A DNA stretch of 64,000 nucleotides from an uncultured Verrucomicrobiota bacterium (GCA_937996795.1 CALKUH010000012.1:130887-194886), one strand, 5' to 3'. Shown: positions 17,535 to 26,264, numbered from the stretch's first letter. The notes: generated by a model not told the origin, from the sequence alone. A program made the numbers and translations.

Positions 17535-17536
17535 GG

Positions 17537-19030
17537 TTAGTCCTCTTTCAGCCAGTGCCGCGTGCGGGCGACGGCGCGTTTCCACAGCGCGCGCTCGCGC
17601 CGCACGACGGCGGGGGCGGTTTTCGGCGTAAAGGTCCGGTCCGCCTTCCAGAGCCCGGCCAGTTCCTTCTCGTCCTTCCAGAATCCGACGGCGAGGCCGG
17701 CGAGGTAGGCCGCGCCGAGGGCGGTGGTTTCGGTCACCGTCGGGCGCACCACGGGAAGGCCCGCCAGATCGGCCTGCGTCTGCATCAGCAGATTGTTCGC
17801 CGACGCGCCGCCGTCCACGCGCAGTTCGCGCAGCGGCACGCGCGCGTCCTTCCGCATCGCCTCCAGCAAATCCGCCGACTGGTGTGCCATGGACTCGAGC
17901 GTTGCGCGCGCCACATGCGCCGCCGTGCTGCCGCGCGTGAGGCCCACCAGCGCGCCGCGCGCGTAGGCGTCCCAATACGGCGCGCCGAGTCCCGCGAAGG
18001 CGGGCACGAGGTAGACGCCGCCGTTGTCCGGCACGGAGCGCGCGAGCGCCTCGATGCCGGACGCTGTGCGGATGAGGCGCAACCCGTCGCGCAACCACTG
18101 CACCGCCGCGCCCGCGATAAACACACTGCCTTCCAGCGCATAGGTGAGCCGTCCGCCGCGCCGCCACGCGACGGTGGTCAGCAGGCGGTTGCGGGACGCC
18201 ACGGGATGCGCGCCCGTGTTGAGCAGCATGAAGCAGCCGGTGCCGTAGGTGTTCTTCACGATACCGGGGCGCGTGCCGAGCTGGCCGAACAGCGCCGCCT
18301 GCTGGTCGCCCGCGATGCCGGCGATCGGGACTTCCGCGCCGAGCCAGCGCGCTTGCGTGGCGCCATAGACCTCGCTCGAATCGCGCACCTCCGGCAGCAC
18401 GGCGCGCGGGATGCGCAGCGCGGCGAGCAGGTCGTCGTCCCATGCGCCGGTGCGGAGGTTAAACAGCAGCGTGCGGCTCGCATTCGACGCGTCGGTGATG
18501 TGCAGGCGTCCGCCGCTCAGCTGCCAGGCGAGCCAGGTGTCGATGGTGCCGAAGGCGAGCCGCCCCGCCCTGGCCGCGGCTCGCGCGCCGCGCACATGGT
18601 CGAGCAACCACGCGAGTTTCGTGCCCGAAAAATAGGGATCCAGCACAAGGCCCGTGCGCCGGCGGAACAGCGGCTCCAGTCCGCGCCGCCGCAGCGCGTC
18701 GCACTCCGCCGCCGTGCGCCGGTCCTGCCAAACGATGGCGCGGTGCACGGGACGCCCCGTCGCGCGGTCCCACAGCACCGTGGTCTCGCGCTGGTTCGTG
18801 ATGCCGACGGCCGCGAGGTCCGACGCGCGCAACCCGGCCTTGCGCAACGCGGCGCGCGCGGTCGCGAGCTGGGAGGTCCAGATTTCCAGCGGATCGTGCT
18901 CCACCCAGCCCGGCTTCGGAAAATACTGCCGGAACTCCCGCTGCGCGGACCCGAGCACACGCCCCCGCCGGTCAAACACGATCGCCCGCGAACTCGTCGT
19001 CCCCTGATCCAGCGCCAGCACGCCTTTCAT
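17537..19030 (-). CDS. glpK: Glycerol kinase
   Basis: A 497-residue FGGY-family kinase that makes glycerol-3-phosphate for GlpD. It opens with GVLALDQGTTSSRAIVFD (phosphate 1 motif). It also has GITNQRETTVLWD, AIVWQDRRT, the GDQQAALFGQ ATP-binding segment and the GGASANNLLMQTQADL adenosine motif. GGAGGG lies 8 nt before the ATG. Length matches E. coli GlpK. glpK-glpD form a two-gene catabolic operon; no glycerol facilitator gene (glpF) is visible. Confidence 0.96.
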   Translation of the reverse strand: MKGVLALDQGTTSSRAIVFDRRGRVLGSAQREFRQYFPKPGWVEHDPLEIWTSQLATARAALRKAGLRASDLAAVGITNQRETTVLWDRATGRPVHRAIVWQDRRTAAECDALRRRGLEPLFRRRTGLVLDPYFSGTKLAWLLDHVRGARAAARAGRLAFGTIDTWLAWQLSGGRLHITDASNASRTLLFNLRTGAWDDDLLAALRIPRAVLPEVRDSSEVYGATQARWLGAEVPIAGIAGDQQAALFGQLGTRPGIVKNTYGTGCFMLLNTGAHPVASRNRLLTTVAWRRGGRLTYALEGSVFIAGAAVQWLRDGLRLIRTASGIEALARSVPDNGGVYLVPAFAGLGAPYWDAYARGALVGLTRGSTAAHVARATLESMAHQSADLLEAMRKDARVPLRELRVDGGASANNLLMQTQADLAGLPVVRPTVTETTALGAAYLAGLAVGFWKDEKELAGLWKADRTFTPKTAPAVVRRERALWKRAVARTRHWLKED

Positions 19031-19062
19031 GCACGCGTCCCTCCGGACTGGCAGCATAAACA

Positions 19063-19145
19063 AATTAACAACGAATGAACACGAATAGACACGAATGGGT
19101 CGGCGTTTATGATTCGTGCAACTTCGTGTTCATTCGTGGTTAATT
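19063..19145. repeat. Inverted repeat of ATTCGTGTTCATTCGTGGTT type
   Basis: 23-nt arms (19063-19085 and 19123-19145) are complementary with one mismatch and enclose a 37-nt loop that contains further CACGAAT units. The element separates the divergent glpK and glycosyltransferase genes, so it overlaps both promoter regions. Its low-complexity CACGAAT/ATTCGTG composition is much more AT-rich than the flanks and resembles a dispersed intergenic repeat. Confidence 0.8.
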
Positions 19146-19151
19146 CCTCCG

Positions 19152-20831
19152 ATGTCCGACTCCCGACACAACTTCACATGGTGGGCGCTGGCGACGTCGC
19201 TGGTGGCCTTGGGCCTGCGCGTGTGGTTCGCGACGGCGCTTGCGGAATCGCCTCTCTTCCAGCCGCTTGCCGGCGCGCATGACCGGACGCTCTACCACGA
19301 GGCCGCGCAAGGGGCGCTGTGGCCGGCCGGGGCGTTTGAGCACCTTCCGCTCTATCCGATGCTGTTGCACGGGGTGTATGCGCTCTTCGGCGCAAGCCTG
19401 AAGGCCGCGGCGGCGTTCGGCATCGCGTGCGACGTCCTGACCACGCTCCTGCTGGTCCTGCTTGCGCGGCGGCTCGGCGCGCACCCCCTCCTCGCCGCGC
19501 TCGCGGGACTCGCCTACGCCGCCTATCCGCTGGCCATCGCCTATTCCGCGCTAACGATGCCGAACACGTTGAACGCGCTGCTCGCCACGGCGTTCGCTTT
19601 CGCGCTGTCGCACGCGCCCCGCGACCGTTGGCCTGTGTGGTTCGCGCTCGGCCTGCTCGCGGGTGTCGCGGCGCTTGGCTGGGCCGCGTGGCTGCTGATG
19701 GTCGCGGCCCTGCTTATCTATTGGAGCGTGCGCCGCGCGTCCGCGGATGCGCCCGCATGGCGCGCGCTCGCCGCGTTCACGCTGGCCTTCGCGCTGCCGC
19801 TGCTGCCGGTCGCGTGGCACAACTCGCGGGCGGAGGGGCGGTTCGTCCTGCTGACCACGCACGGCGGGTTTAACCTCTACATGGGGAACCACGAACGCGC
19901 GACGGGGCACCCGGTGCGCGTGCGCGACTTCCGCATGACCGCGAAAGCGCTGCTGGAGGACGCGCACCGCGCGGCGGAGCAGGACGCCGGACGCGCGATG
20001 ACGCGCGCCGAAAGCTCCGCCTGGTGGTCCGCGCAGGCGCGCGCGTTCTGGCGCGAACAACCGCGCGACGCACTCGCGCTGACCGCGCGCAAGTTCATGT
20101 TGTTTTGGAACCGCACGGACGTCGATGACCTGCGCATCGTGGAACAGGCGCGTCTGCTCGCGGGCACGTTCGCCTCCCCGCTCTGGCCGGGTTTCGGCGT
20201 GTTCGGCGTTCTGGGCCTCATCGGCCTGCTGCGCGCGCCGCGCGCGGGCGCGCTGCGCATCCTCGCGCTTGCGGGGATGGCGAGCCTCGTCCTCTATTTC
20301 ATCACCGCGCGCTACCGCCTCAATCTCGTCCCCCTGCTCGCGGCGCTGGGCGCGGCGGGGCTGGCACCGCTGTGGTCCGACTTAAAGGCGCGGCGCTACG
20401 GCCTCGCGGGGGCCACAGTGCTCGCCGCGCTGCTTATCGTCGGATGGCCCGTGAAGCTGCGCGACCTGCGCGCCGTGGACCACTACAACGCCTCCCTGCA
20501 GTTGATCCAGGCGGGCCGAACGAACGAGGCGTTTGCGCTGGCGCGGGACGGGCTCGCGATCGACCCCGGCTCCGCCGCCCTGCATCACACGATGGGCGCG
20601 CTGTACTTCCAGCGCGGCATGTTCCGCGAGGCCGTGGAGGCGTTCGCCCGCGCCGCCGCGCTCGACCCGGCGCATCCGCAGGCGGCGTTCAACCTCGCGC
20701 TGAGCCTCGCGCGTGATGGCGACCCGTGCGGAGGTCGCGAGGTGCTGGTGCGCGCGTCGCTACAGCGCCCGCTTGCGGAGTCCGCGCAACGACTGCTGGC
20801 GGATTTGACGTCCGCGTGCGGGCCGCGGTAG
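19152..20831 (+). CDS. GT-C-type membrane glycosyltransferase with TPR tail
   Basis: A 559-residue polytopic membrane protein. Residues 1-430 hold about ten hydrophobic helices, and an early periplasmic loop has Asp/Glu residues (GAHDRTLYHEAA), as in GT39/ArnT-like glycosyltransferases that use polyprenyl-linked sugars. The segment GGFNLYMGNHERATG is typical of a bacterial 'tetratricopeptide/glycosyltransferase family 39' group. Residues about 455-545 form soluble TPR-like helices (NEAFALARDGLAIDPGSAA, FREAVEAFARAAALDPAHPQ). ATG at 19152 begins just after the inverted repeat. Acceptor unknown. Confidence 0.72.
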   Translation: MSDSRHNFTWWALATSLVALGLRVWFATALAESPLFQPLAGAHDRTLYHEAAQGALWPAGAFEHLPLYPMLLHGVYALFGASLKAAAAFGIACDVLTTLLLVLLARRLGAHPLLAALAGLAYAAYPLAIAYSALTMPNTLNALLATAFAFALSHAPRDRWPVWFALGLLAGVAALGWAAWLLMVAALLIYWSVRRASADAPAWRALAAFTLAFALPLLPVAWHNSRAEGRFVLLTTHGGFNLYMGNHERATGHPVRVRDFRMTAKALLEDAHRAAEQDAGRAMTRAESSAWWSAQARAFWREQPRDALALTARKFMLFWNRTDVDDLRIVEQARLLAGTFASPLWPGFGVFGVLGLIGLLRAPRAGALRILALAGMASLVLYFITARYRLNLVPLLAALGAAGLAPLWSDLKARRYGLAGATVLAALLIVGWPVKLRDLRAVDHYNASLQLIQAGRTNEAFALARDGLAIDPGSAALHHTMGALYFQRGMFREAVEAFARAAALDPAHPQAAFNLALSLARDGDPCGGREVLVRASLQRPLAESAQRLLADLTSACGPR

Positions 20832-20854
20832 GGCGGCCCGGCCCAAGCCCGCCC

Positions 20855-22036
20855 TCACGGGGAGACGCGAAAGACGGAGATGATGCCGTTTCCGTTGCCG
20901 GAAAGCAGGTGCAGGCCGGAGGGTGATTCGACGGGCACGAGGTCGCGCGGCGCCTGTGCGGAAGCGGCGCGCGCGAGGAGGCGCGGCTGCGTTGGATTCG
21001 AGACGTCGAGCATCAACACACGATCCGTTTCGTCACACGCGATCCACGCGAGCGAGCGGGACCCGGCCTGCCGGAGCACAAGCCGCGCCGGGTCGCGCGC
21101 GTTGCGCGGCTGCTCCGGGTTCACCAGCGGGCGCACGTCCACCCGCGACAGAAGCTCGGCTTTCGGCTCCGCGCCGACGAGGTCGATGCGATGGAAACTG
21201 ACCTGCTGCGCCTCCTCCTCGGCCACCGCGAGCAACAGGCTCCCGTCGGGCCGGTCGAGCAGCGCGACACCGGCCGGGCGGCTTTTACGCGGCAGGCGGA
21301 GACTGCCCGCGAGCGACGGCGCGCCGCCGCGGAGATCCACCCACACCACCGCATCCGCACGCCGCAGCGAAACCGCCGCGAGGCGGCCCTTCGGATCCAT
21401 CGCGATGAACCCGGGATCGGCGCGGCCCGGCGACGTCCCGGCCACGGTTTCCAATCCGGACAACTCCGCGTAGGGAATTTCCGCCAGCCGGTTGATCTCC
21501 CATCCCGACAGGTTGCGCAAATCAAACACGCCAATCGAACCGGGTGTCCGGCGGTGATCGCGTCCCTCGTTCGACACCAGCGCCCACTGGCCGTCCGGCG
21601 TCACCGCCACATGGACCGGACGGTGCCCGACGAGTTGCGCGCGCAGGAGCCGGCCCGCCGATTTTTCGCGCAGGTCGAGAAACAGCGCCTCCCCGCGCGA
21701 CTGGGGATTCAGCGGCCGCGACAGCGCGATCGCCAGCGGCTGCGCGGGATGCGCGGACACCGCCGACGGGATGCCCGGCGTCGGGATGGCCGTCATCGCG
21801 TCGGTCGGCGGGAACGAATCCACCACCGCGATCGACGGCGCGGTCCAGTCGACGCGGTGCAGGTGGATTTCCTGCAAGACCGGGTCGGTGGACAACAGCA
21901 GCGCCGGGCCCTCCGCGAACGCCAGCCGATCCGCGCCGCTGCCGGCGATCGCCATGTTCGCCGAGCGTGTGAACGACGGATCCGCCGCGCCAGCCGCCGT
22001 CGCCGCGGTAATCAAGAGGGCCAGGAGCCATTTCAT
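20855..22036 (-). CDS. Exported beta-propeller-like protein
   Basis: A 393-residue protein with a clear signal peptide (MKWLLALLITAATAAGAAD). The mature part has repeated strands of the kind HVAVTPDGQWALVSNEGRDH, IAMDPKGRLAAVSLRRADAVVWVDL and LAWIACDETDRVLMLDVSNP, which recall YncE/choice-of-anchor I type propellers. About six to seven blades are plausible. No catalytic residues are recognised. It may bind a ligand or form a periplasmic scaffold. It is divergent from hypD. Confidence 0.65.
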   Translation of the reverse strand: MKWLLALLITAATAAGAADPSFTRSANMAIAGSGADRLAFAEGPALLLSTDPVLQEIHLHRVDWTAPSIAVVDSFPPTDAMTAIPTPGIPSAVSAHPAQPLAIALSRPLNPQSRGEALFLDLREKSAGRLLRAQLVGHRPVHVAVTPDGQWALVSNEGRDHRRTPGSIGVFDLRNLSGWEINRLAEIPYAELSGLETVAGTSPGRADPGFIAMDPKGRLAAVSLRRADAVVWVDLRGGAPSLAGSLRLPRKSRPAGVALLDRPDGSLLLAVAEEEAQQVSFHRIDLVGAEPKAELLSRVDVRPLVNPEQPRNARDPARLVLRQAGSRSLAWIACDETDRVLMLDVSNPTQPRLLARAASAQAPRDLVPVESPSGLHLLSGNGNGIISVFRVSP

Positions 22037-22087
22037 GGGCCCAACCCTACCCCGCCCCGCCCCGCAGTGCCAAGAGCGCGCGCCGGA

Positions 22088-22133
22088 AATTTACAGACGT
22101 TGCAGGCGGCGGAAAAAGTTTTTACAGACGTTG
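22088..22133 (+). repeat. TTTACAGACGTTG direct-repeat pair (copy 2 of 3)
   Basis: Two copies of TTTACAGACGTTGCA start 31 nt apart: the shared word TTACAGACGTTG begins at 22091 and 22122. The spacer ends GGAAAAAG, as in the other two loci. It lies in the 158-nt gap between the divergent propeller gene and hypD, about 60 nt upstream of the hypD start. No flanking GGTGTC ends are seen here, unlike the his copy. Confidence 0.85.
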
Positions 22134-22194
22134 CACCTCGCGGGCGGGAATCCTGCTCGCCAAACGACGGGGCGGGTTTAGAGTAATTCGCGAC

Positions 22195-23283
22195 ATGAAA
22201 TACATCGACGAATACCGGGATGCGGCGGCGGCGCGGAAGCTGGCGGACCAGTTGGCCCGCGTCACGACGCGGCCGTGGACGCTGATGGAGGTGTGCGGCG
22301 GGCAGACGCACGCGATTGTGAAGTTCGGCATCGACACGCTGCTGCCGAAGGGCGTGGAGCTGGTGCACGGGCCGGGCTGTCCGGTGTGCGTCACGCCGCT
22401 GGAGCTGATCGACAAGGCCATCGCGATTGCGAGCCGCCCGGAGGTGACGTTCTGTTCGTTCGGCGACATGCTGCGCGTGCCGGGTTCGGAGCGCGACCTG
22501 CTGTCGGTGAAGGCGGACGGGCGGGATGTGCGGATCGTCTATTCGCCGCTCGACGCGGTGAAGTACGCCGCGGCGCACCCGGAGCGCGAGGTGGTGTTTT
22601 TCGCGGTCGGCTTCGAGACCACCGCGCCGGCGAACGCGATGGCCGTGGCGCAGGCGCACCAGCTCGGGCTGAAGAACTTTTCGCTGCTCGTGTCGCACGT
22701 GCTCGTGCCGCCGGCGATCGAGGCGCTGATGTCGTCGCGCCAGAACCGCGTGCAGGGGTTCCTCGCGGCGGGCCACGTGTGCGTGATCATGGGCGTGGAG
22801 GAATACGCGCCGCTGGCCGCGAAGTACAAGGTGCCGATCGTGGTGACCGGGTTCGAGCCGCTGGATATTTTGCAGGGCGTGCTGATGGCGGTGACGCAGC
22901 TGGAGGAGGGCCGCGCGGAGGTGGAGAACCAGTACGCGCGCGCCGTGCGCCCCGAGGGCAACCGGCCCGCGCAACGGGTGGTGCAGGATATTTTTGAAGT
23001 CGTGCACCGCAAGTGGCGCGGCATCGGCGAAATCCCGCGGAGCGGCCTGCGCCTGCGCGAACCGTACCGCGCGTTTGACGCGGAGCTGAAATTCGACGTC
23101 ACCGGCGTGACGACGGAGGAGTCAAGCGAGTGCATCAGCGGCCTCATCATGCAGGGCCTGAAGAAGCCGCACGAGTGCCCCGCCTTCGGCACACGCTGCA
23201 CGCCGGAGCACCCGCTCGGCGCCACCATGGTGTCCTCCGAAGGCGCCTGCGCGGCGTATTACCGGTATCGGCGCACTACTTGA
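22195..23283 (+). CDS. hypD: [NiFe]-hydrogenase maturation protein HypD
   Basis: A 362-residue HypD homologue, the scaffold on which the Fe(CN)2CO unit of [NiFe]-hydrogenases is built with HypC and HypE. It has the strictly conserved MEVCGGQTHAIVKFGI and HGPGCPVCVTP motifs (iron and redox cysteines), GFETTAPANAM, and a C-terminal set of cysteines (SSECISGLIMQGLKKPHECPAFG.RCTPEHPLG type) that binds the 4Fe-4S cluster. hypE follows 700 nt downstream, but no hydrogenase structural genes are in the window. Confidence 0.96.
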   Translation: MKYIDEYRDAAAARKLADQLARVTTRPWTLMEVCGGQTHAIVKFGIDTLLPKGVELVHGPGCPVCVTPLELIDKAIAIASRPEVTFCSFGDMLRVPGSERDLLSVKADGRDVRIVYSPLDAVKYAAAHPEREVVFFAVGFETTAPANAMAVAQAHQLGLKNFSLLVSHVLVPPAIEALMSSRQNRVQGFLAAGHVCVIMGVEEYAPLAAKYKVPIVVTGFEPLDILQGVLMAVTQLEEGRAEVENQYARAVRPEGNRPAQRVVQDIFEVVHRKWRGIGEIPRSGLRLREPYRAFDAELKFDVTGVTTEESSECISGLIMQGLKKPHECPAFGTRCTPEHPLGATMVSSEGACAAYYRYRRTT

Positions 23284-23318
23284 TTGAGAAGTCTGGGTCA
23301 TCCGGCTACAGTGGAACT

Positions 23319-23651
23319 ATGAATGCGCTAATGACCCAAGCCAGCGAGCTCATCGGGAAAATGACGCGTTCCGAGAAGGCGCTTGTCTTGAAATGGGTGG
23401 TATCCGATCTGGACGACAGCTTTCCCGGAATTGACGTCCGACCCGATGTGTGCGGCGGCGAAGCGTGCATTGTGCGCACCCGCATCCCGGTGTGGACCCT
23501 GGTGCAGGCCCGGTCGCTCGGACTCTCGGATGCTGACATCCTGAATGCCTATCCGGCGCTTTCAGCGCAGGATCTCGCGGAGGCGTGGGCTTACGCGCGC
23601 TCGCATGCGGACGAGATCCGTGCCCAAATTGAATCGAACGAGCGAGCTTGA
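23319..23651 (+). CDS. DUF433 antitoxin-like protein
   Basis: A 110-residue protein whose C-terminal 75 residues fit DUF433: DVRPDVCGGEACIVRTRIPVWTLVQARSLG, followed by a helix with LSDADILNAYPALSAQDLAEAWAY. DUF433 is a winged-helix-like domain commonly paired with DUF5615 PIN-like toxins. Residues 1-35 (KMTRSEKALVLKWVV) are a helical extension also seen in some members. ATG at 23319 or 23331 may be used. The stop TGA is 1 nt before the likely start of the toxin gene. Confidence 0.82.
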   Translation: MNALMTQASELIGKMTRSEKALVLKWVVSDLDDSFPGIDVRPDVCGGEACIVRTRIPVWTLVQARSLGLSDADILNAYPALSAQDLAEAWAYARSHADEIRAQIESNERA

Positions 23652-23652
23652 T

Positions 23653-23991
23653 TTGAGCCGCCTGTACACGAACGAAAACTTCCCTCAACCCGCCGTGGAG
23701 AAGCTGCGGGCCTTGGGACACGACGTGGAAACCACCCAGGACGCGGGGAAAAGCGGCCAGGCGGTGCCGGATCAAGCCGTGCTGGACCACGCCACGGCAT
23801 CCAACCGCATATTGATCACGCTCAACCGCCGCCACTTTGTCCAATTACACATGCGGAACCAGCGCCATGCCGGAATCATCGTCTGCAGCTTCGACCGGGA
23901 TTTTGCCGCGCTGGCGGATCGCATTCATCAGGCGCTACACGCGTCCGTTTCGCTGCACGGACAACTCGTGCGCATCAATCGACCCTGCTGA
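23653..23991 (+). CDS. DUF5615 PIN-like toxin
   Basis: About 112 residues in a PIN-like fold: LYTNENFPQPAVEKLRALGHDVETTQDAG at the N-terminus (the family's 'LDENfp..v...LR..GhdV', with Asn in place of the usual first Asp), DQAVLDHATASNRILITLNRRHF in the centre and GIIVCSFDRDFAALADRIHQAL at the end. No ATG is available; TTG at 23653 is chosen because it follows the DUF433 stop directly, but GTG at 23620 or TTG at 23629 are possible. It forms a toxin-antitoxin pair with DUF433 inserted between hypD and hypE. Confidence 0.8.
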   Translation: MSRLYTNENFPQPAVEKLRALGHDVETTQDAGKSGQAVPDQAVLDHATASNRILITLNRRHFVQLHMRNQRHAGIIVCSFDRDFAALADRIHQALHASVSLHGQLVRINRPC

Positions 23992-24006
23992 TCCTCAAGG
24001 AGTCCG

Positions 24007-25056
24007 ATGCCGACCCCTTCACATCCTTCCGATTTCAGCGCAGCATGCCCCCTTCCGCTGGCCCACTATCCGCAGATCCTGCTCGCGCATGGCGGGGGCG
24101 GGCGGTTGATGCAGGATTTGATCGAGCATGTGTTCCGGCCGGCGTTCGGGAATCCGCTGCTCGACCAGCGGCACGACGGGGCGGTGTTCCCGGTGGAGGC
24201 GGGGCGGATGGCGTTCACGACGGATTCGTACGTGGTGCGTCCGCTGTTTTTTCCCGGCGGCGACATCGGCGAACTCGCGGTGTACGGGACGGTGAACGAC
24301 CTGGCGATGTGCGGGGCGAAACCGTTGTGGCTGAGCGCGGGGTTTGTGATCGAGGAAGGCCTGCCGATGGACACGCTGCGGCGCGTGGTCGCGTCGATGG
24401 CGGCGGCGGCGAAGCGCGCGGGGGTGTCGATCGTGACCGGCGACACGAAGGTGGTGGACCGCGGCAAGGGCGACGGCCTCTACATCAACACGGCGGGCGT
24501 GGGCCGCGTGGTCGCGCTGCAACCGATAGGGCCGGCGGCGGTGCAGCCGGGCGACGCGATCGTGCTGAACGGGGACATCGGCCGGCATGGCGCGGCGATC
24601 ATGGCGGTGCGCGAGGGCATTGCGTTTGAATCGGAAATCGCGAGCGATTGCGCGCCGCTGAACGCGGAGGTGCTGCGCCTGCTGGAGGCCGGCGTGGCGG
24701 TGCGGTGCCTGCGCGACTGCACGCGCGGCGGGCTCGCGGCGACGCTGATCGAGGTGGCGCGCGACCGGAAGCTGCGCCTGCACCTGGACGGGCGCGCGGT
24801 GCCGGTGCGCGAGGACGTGCGCGGGGCGTGCGAGATGCTGGGGCTCGATCCGCTCTATGTGGCGAACGAGGGCCGCTTCATCGCGATCGTCGCCGCGTCC
24901 GACGCAGAGAGCGCGCGGGCGCTGATCGGGCCGGAGGCCGTGGTGATCGGCCGCGTCACCGACGAACCGCGCGGCCAGCTCACGCTGACCAGCGAGATCG
25001 GCGCGACGCGCATCATCGACCTGCTCAGCGGCGAACAATTGCCGCGGATTTGTTAG
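24007..25056 (+). CDS. hypE: Hydrogenase maturation protein HypE
   Basis: A 349-residue PurM-fold protein that dehydrates a thiocarboxamide on its own C-terminal cysteine to thiocyanate, the source of the cyanide ligands. The C-terminus is the invariant PRIC. Other marks are LLAHGGGGRLMQDLIEHVF, FTTDSYVVRPLFFPGGDIG, TVNDLAMCGAKP and the ATP-binding VTGDTKVVDRGKGDG region, plus DCTRGGLAATL. The gene starts 15 nt after the DUF5615 stop. With HypD it implies [NiFe]-hydrogenase maturation in this organism. Confidence 0.96.
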   Translation: MPTPSHPSDFSAACPLPLAHYPQILLAHGGGGRLMQDLIEHVFRPAFGNPLLDQRHDGAVFPVEAGRMAFTTDSYVVRPLFFPGGDIGELAVYGTVNDLAMCGAKPLWLSAGFVIEEGLPMDTLRRVVASMAAAAKRAGVSIVTGDTKVVDRGKGDGLYINTAGVGRVVALQPIGPAAVQPGDAIVLNGDIGRHGAAIMAVREGIAFESEIASDCAPLNAEVLRLLEAGVAVRCLRDCTRGGLAATLIEVARDRKLRLHLDGRAVPVREDVRGACEMLGLDPLYVANEGRFIAIVAASDAESARALIGPEAVVIGRVTDEPRGQLTLTSEIGATRIIDLLSGEQLPRIC

Positions 25057-25082
25057 GAAACCGCCACAGAGACGGATTTCAC

Positions 25083-25177
25083 CACGGAGCGCACGGAGCC
25101 ACGGAGTTGAAGATTGAGTTTCGGCGAACCCCCACAAAAACTTTCTCCGTGAACTCCAGCGAAGCGGGTGGTGAAAA
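25083..25177. repeat. CACGGAG-type repeat between hypE and tsaE
   Basis: Three CACGGAG units (25083, 25092, 25100) are followed by an inverted CTCCGTG at 25145-25151. TTTCACCAC at the left (from 25078) is mirrored by GTGGTGAAA at 25168-25176 on the right. The stretch is a degenerate inverted element filling the 123-nt gap, and its right arm provides in-frame GTG codons immediately before the tsaE ATG. Confidence 0.6.
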
Positions 25178-25179
25178 AA

Positions 25180-25608
25180 ATGATCACGCGAATTGAAACG
25201 TACAGCGCGGAGGAGACGCGGCGGGCGGCGGCGACGTTGAAGCCGGTGCTGAAGCCGGGGACGGTGCTGGCGCTGCACGGGGACCTGGGCTCGGGCAAGA
25301 CGTGTTTCGTGCAGGGGCTCGCCGATGCGCTGGGCTGCGAGGCGCCGGTGACGAGCCCTACGTTTACGCTGCTGAACGAGTATCCCGGCCCGATCCCGCT
25401 GTATCATGCGGACCTGTACCGGCTGGACGATCCGGAGGAAATCCTGCGCGCGGGCCTGCTCGAACCGCTCGACGGCGACGGCGTGACCGCCATTGAATGG
25501 GCGGAGCGCGCGGCGGGGTTGCTGCCGGAACGGACGATCCACGTGCGCCTGTTTGCGGGCGCGCAAGCCGGAGAACGCGCGATAGAGATTGAGGAGCCGG
25601 CCTCGTGA
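25180..25608 (+). CDS. tsaE: tRNA threonylcarbamoyladenosine biosynthesis protein TsaE
   Basis: A 142-residue P-loop ATPase needed for the t6A37 tRNA modification. It has the Walker A ALHGDLGSGKTCF, the PVTSPTFTLLNEY switch motif, the HADLYRLDDPEE segment and the IEWAERA Walker-B-like motif, all family-specific. ATG at 25180 is preferred; two GTG codons at 25168-25173 could extend it by four residues. It overlaps tsaB by 4 nt, matching the functional partnership TsaB-TsaD-TsaE. Confidence 0.94.
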   Translation: MITRIETYSAEETRRAAATLKPVLKPGTVLALHGDLGSGKTCFVQGLADALGCEAPVTSPTFTLLNEYPGPIPLYHADLYRLDDPEEILRAGLLEPLDGDGVTAIEWAERAAGLLPERTIHVRLFAGAQAGERAIEIEEPAS

Positions 25609-26264
25609 TTCTTGCGTTTGAACTTTCCTCGCGGCGCGGCAGCATCGCGCTGCACGACGGGACCGCGGTGGTCGCGGAACGCGCATGGGAGGACGCCGCG
25701 GCGCGACACGGGGCGCTCTGGCCGGAGCTCGATGCGCTGGTGAAGGCAACGGGCTTGCACTGGCCTGCGCTGACGGCGCTGGCGGTCGGGCGCGGACCGG
25801 GCTCGTTTTCCGGCCTGCGCGCCGCCATCACCGCCGCCCGCGTGCTGGCGGCGCCGGATCGCCATCGCGTCCTCGCGGTCAGCAGCGGCGAGGCGCTGGC
25901 GCACGAGTGGTTCGCCGCGCACCCCGGGTCCGGCGGCACGCTTATCGTGGCGGGCGACGCGCGGCGCGGCTCCATCTGGCATGGCCGCCTGGAGCGACAC
26001 GGCGCGCGCGTTCACCTGTCGGGCGACTGGTCCCTCGCGACGGGCGGGGACGTTCCCGCACACATTCCGCACGGGGCGCCGCTGGTTACCAGCGACCGGG
26101 CCCGCCTGGAGGCCGCGCTGGCCGGTAAAACGGGTGACGTGCCGGAGATCCACGAGTGTTTTCCCACCGCCCGCGCGGTCGCCGCCGTCGCATGGTCGCG
26201 ACTCCGCGCCGATATCGCCAGCGACCCGATCGAACCGCTTTACCTGCATCCCCCGGTGGCCTAG
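25605..26264 (+). CDS. tsaB: tRNA threonylcarbamoyladenosine biosynthesis protein TsaB
   Basis: A 219-residue ASKHA-fold protein that partners with TsaD in threonylcarbamoyl transfer to tRNA. It starts ILAFELSSRRGSIAL (actin-like phosphate loop, with ELSS in place of the common DTS) and has AVGRGPGSFSGLRAAITAARVLA, the dimerisation-helix signature of TsaB. The start is GTG at 25605, within the end of tsaE. Length is typical. Confidence 0.92.
   Translation: MILAFELSSRRGSIALHDGTAVVAERAWEDAAARHGALWPELDALVKATGLHWPALTALAVGRGPGSFSGLRAAITAARVLAAPDRHRVLAVSSGEALAHEWFAAHPGSGGTLIVAGDARRGSIWHGRLERHGARVHLSGDWSLATGGDVPAHIPHGAPLVTSDRARLEAALAGKTGDVPEIHECFPTARAVAAVAWSRLRADIASDPIEPLYLHPPVA

Noticed and set aside
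15975..18443. GlpD start extended far upstream in the same frame
   Set aside because: The extension would run through the glpK gene in a different frame and is Arg/Ala-rich without homology.
22195..25056. A complete hydrogenase gene cluster
   Set aside because: Only hypD and hypE are present; no structural subunits, hypA, hypB, hypC or hypF are seen in the window.
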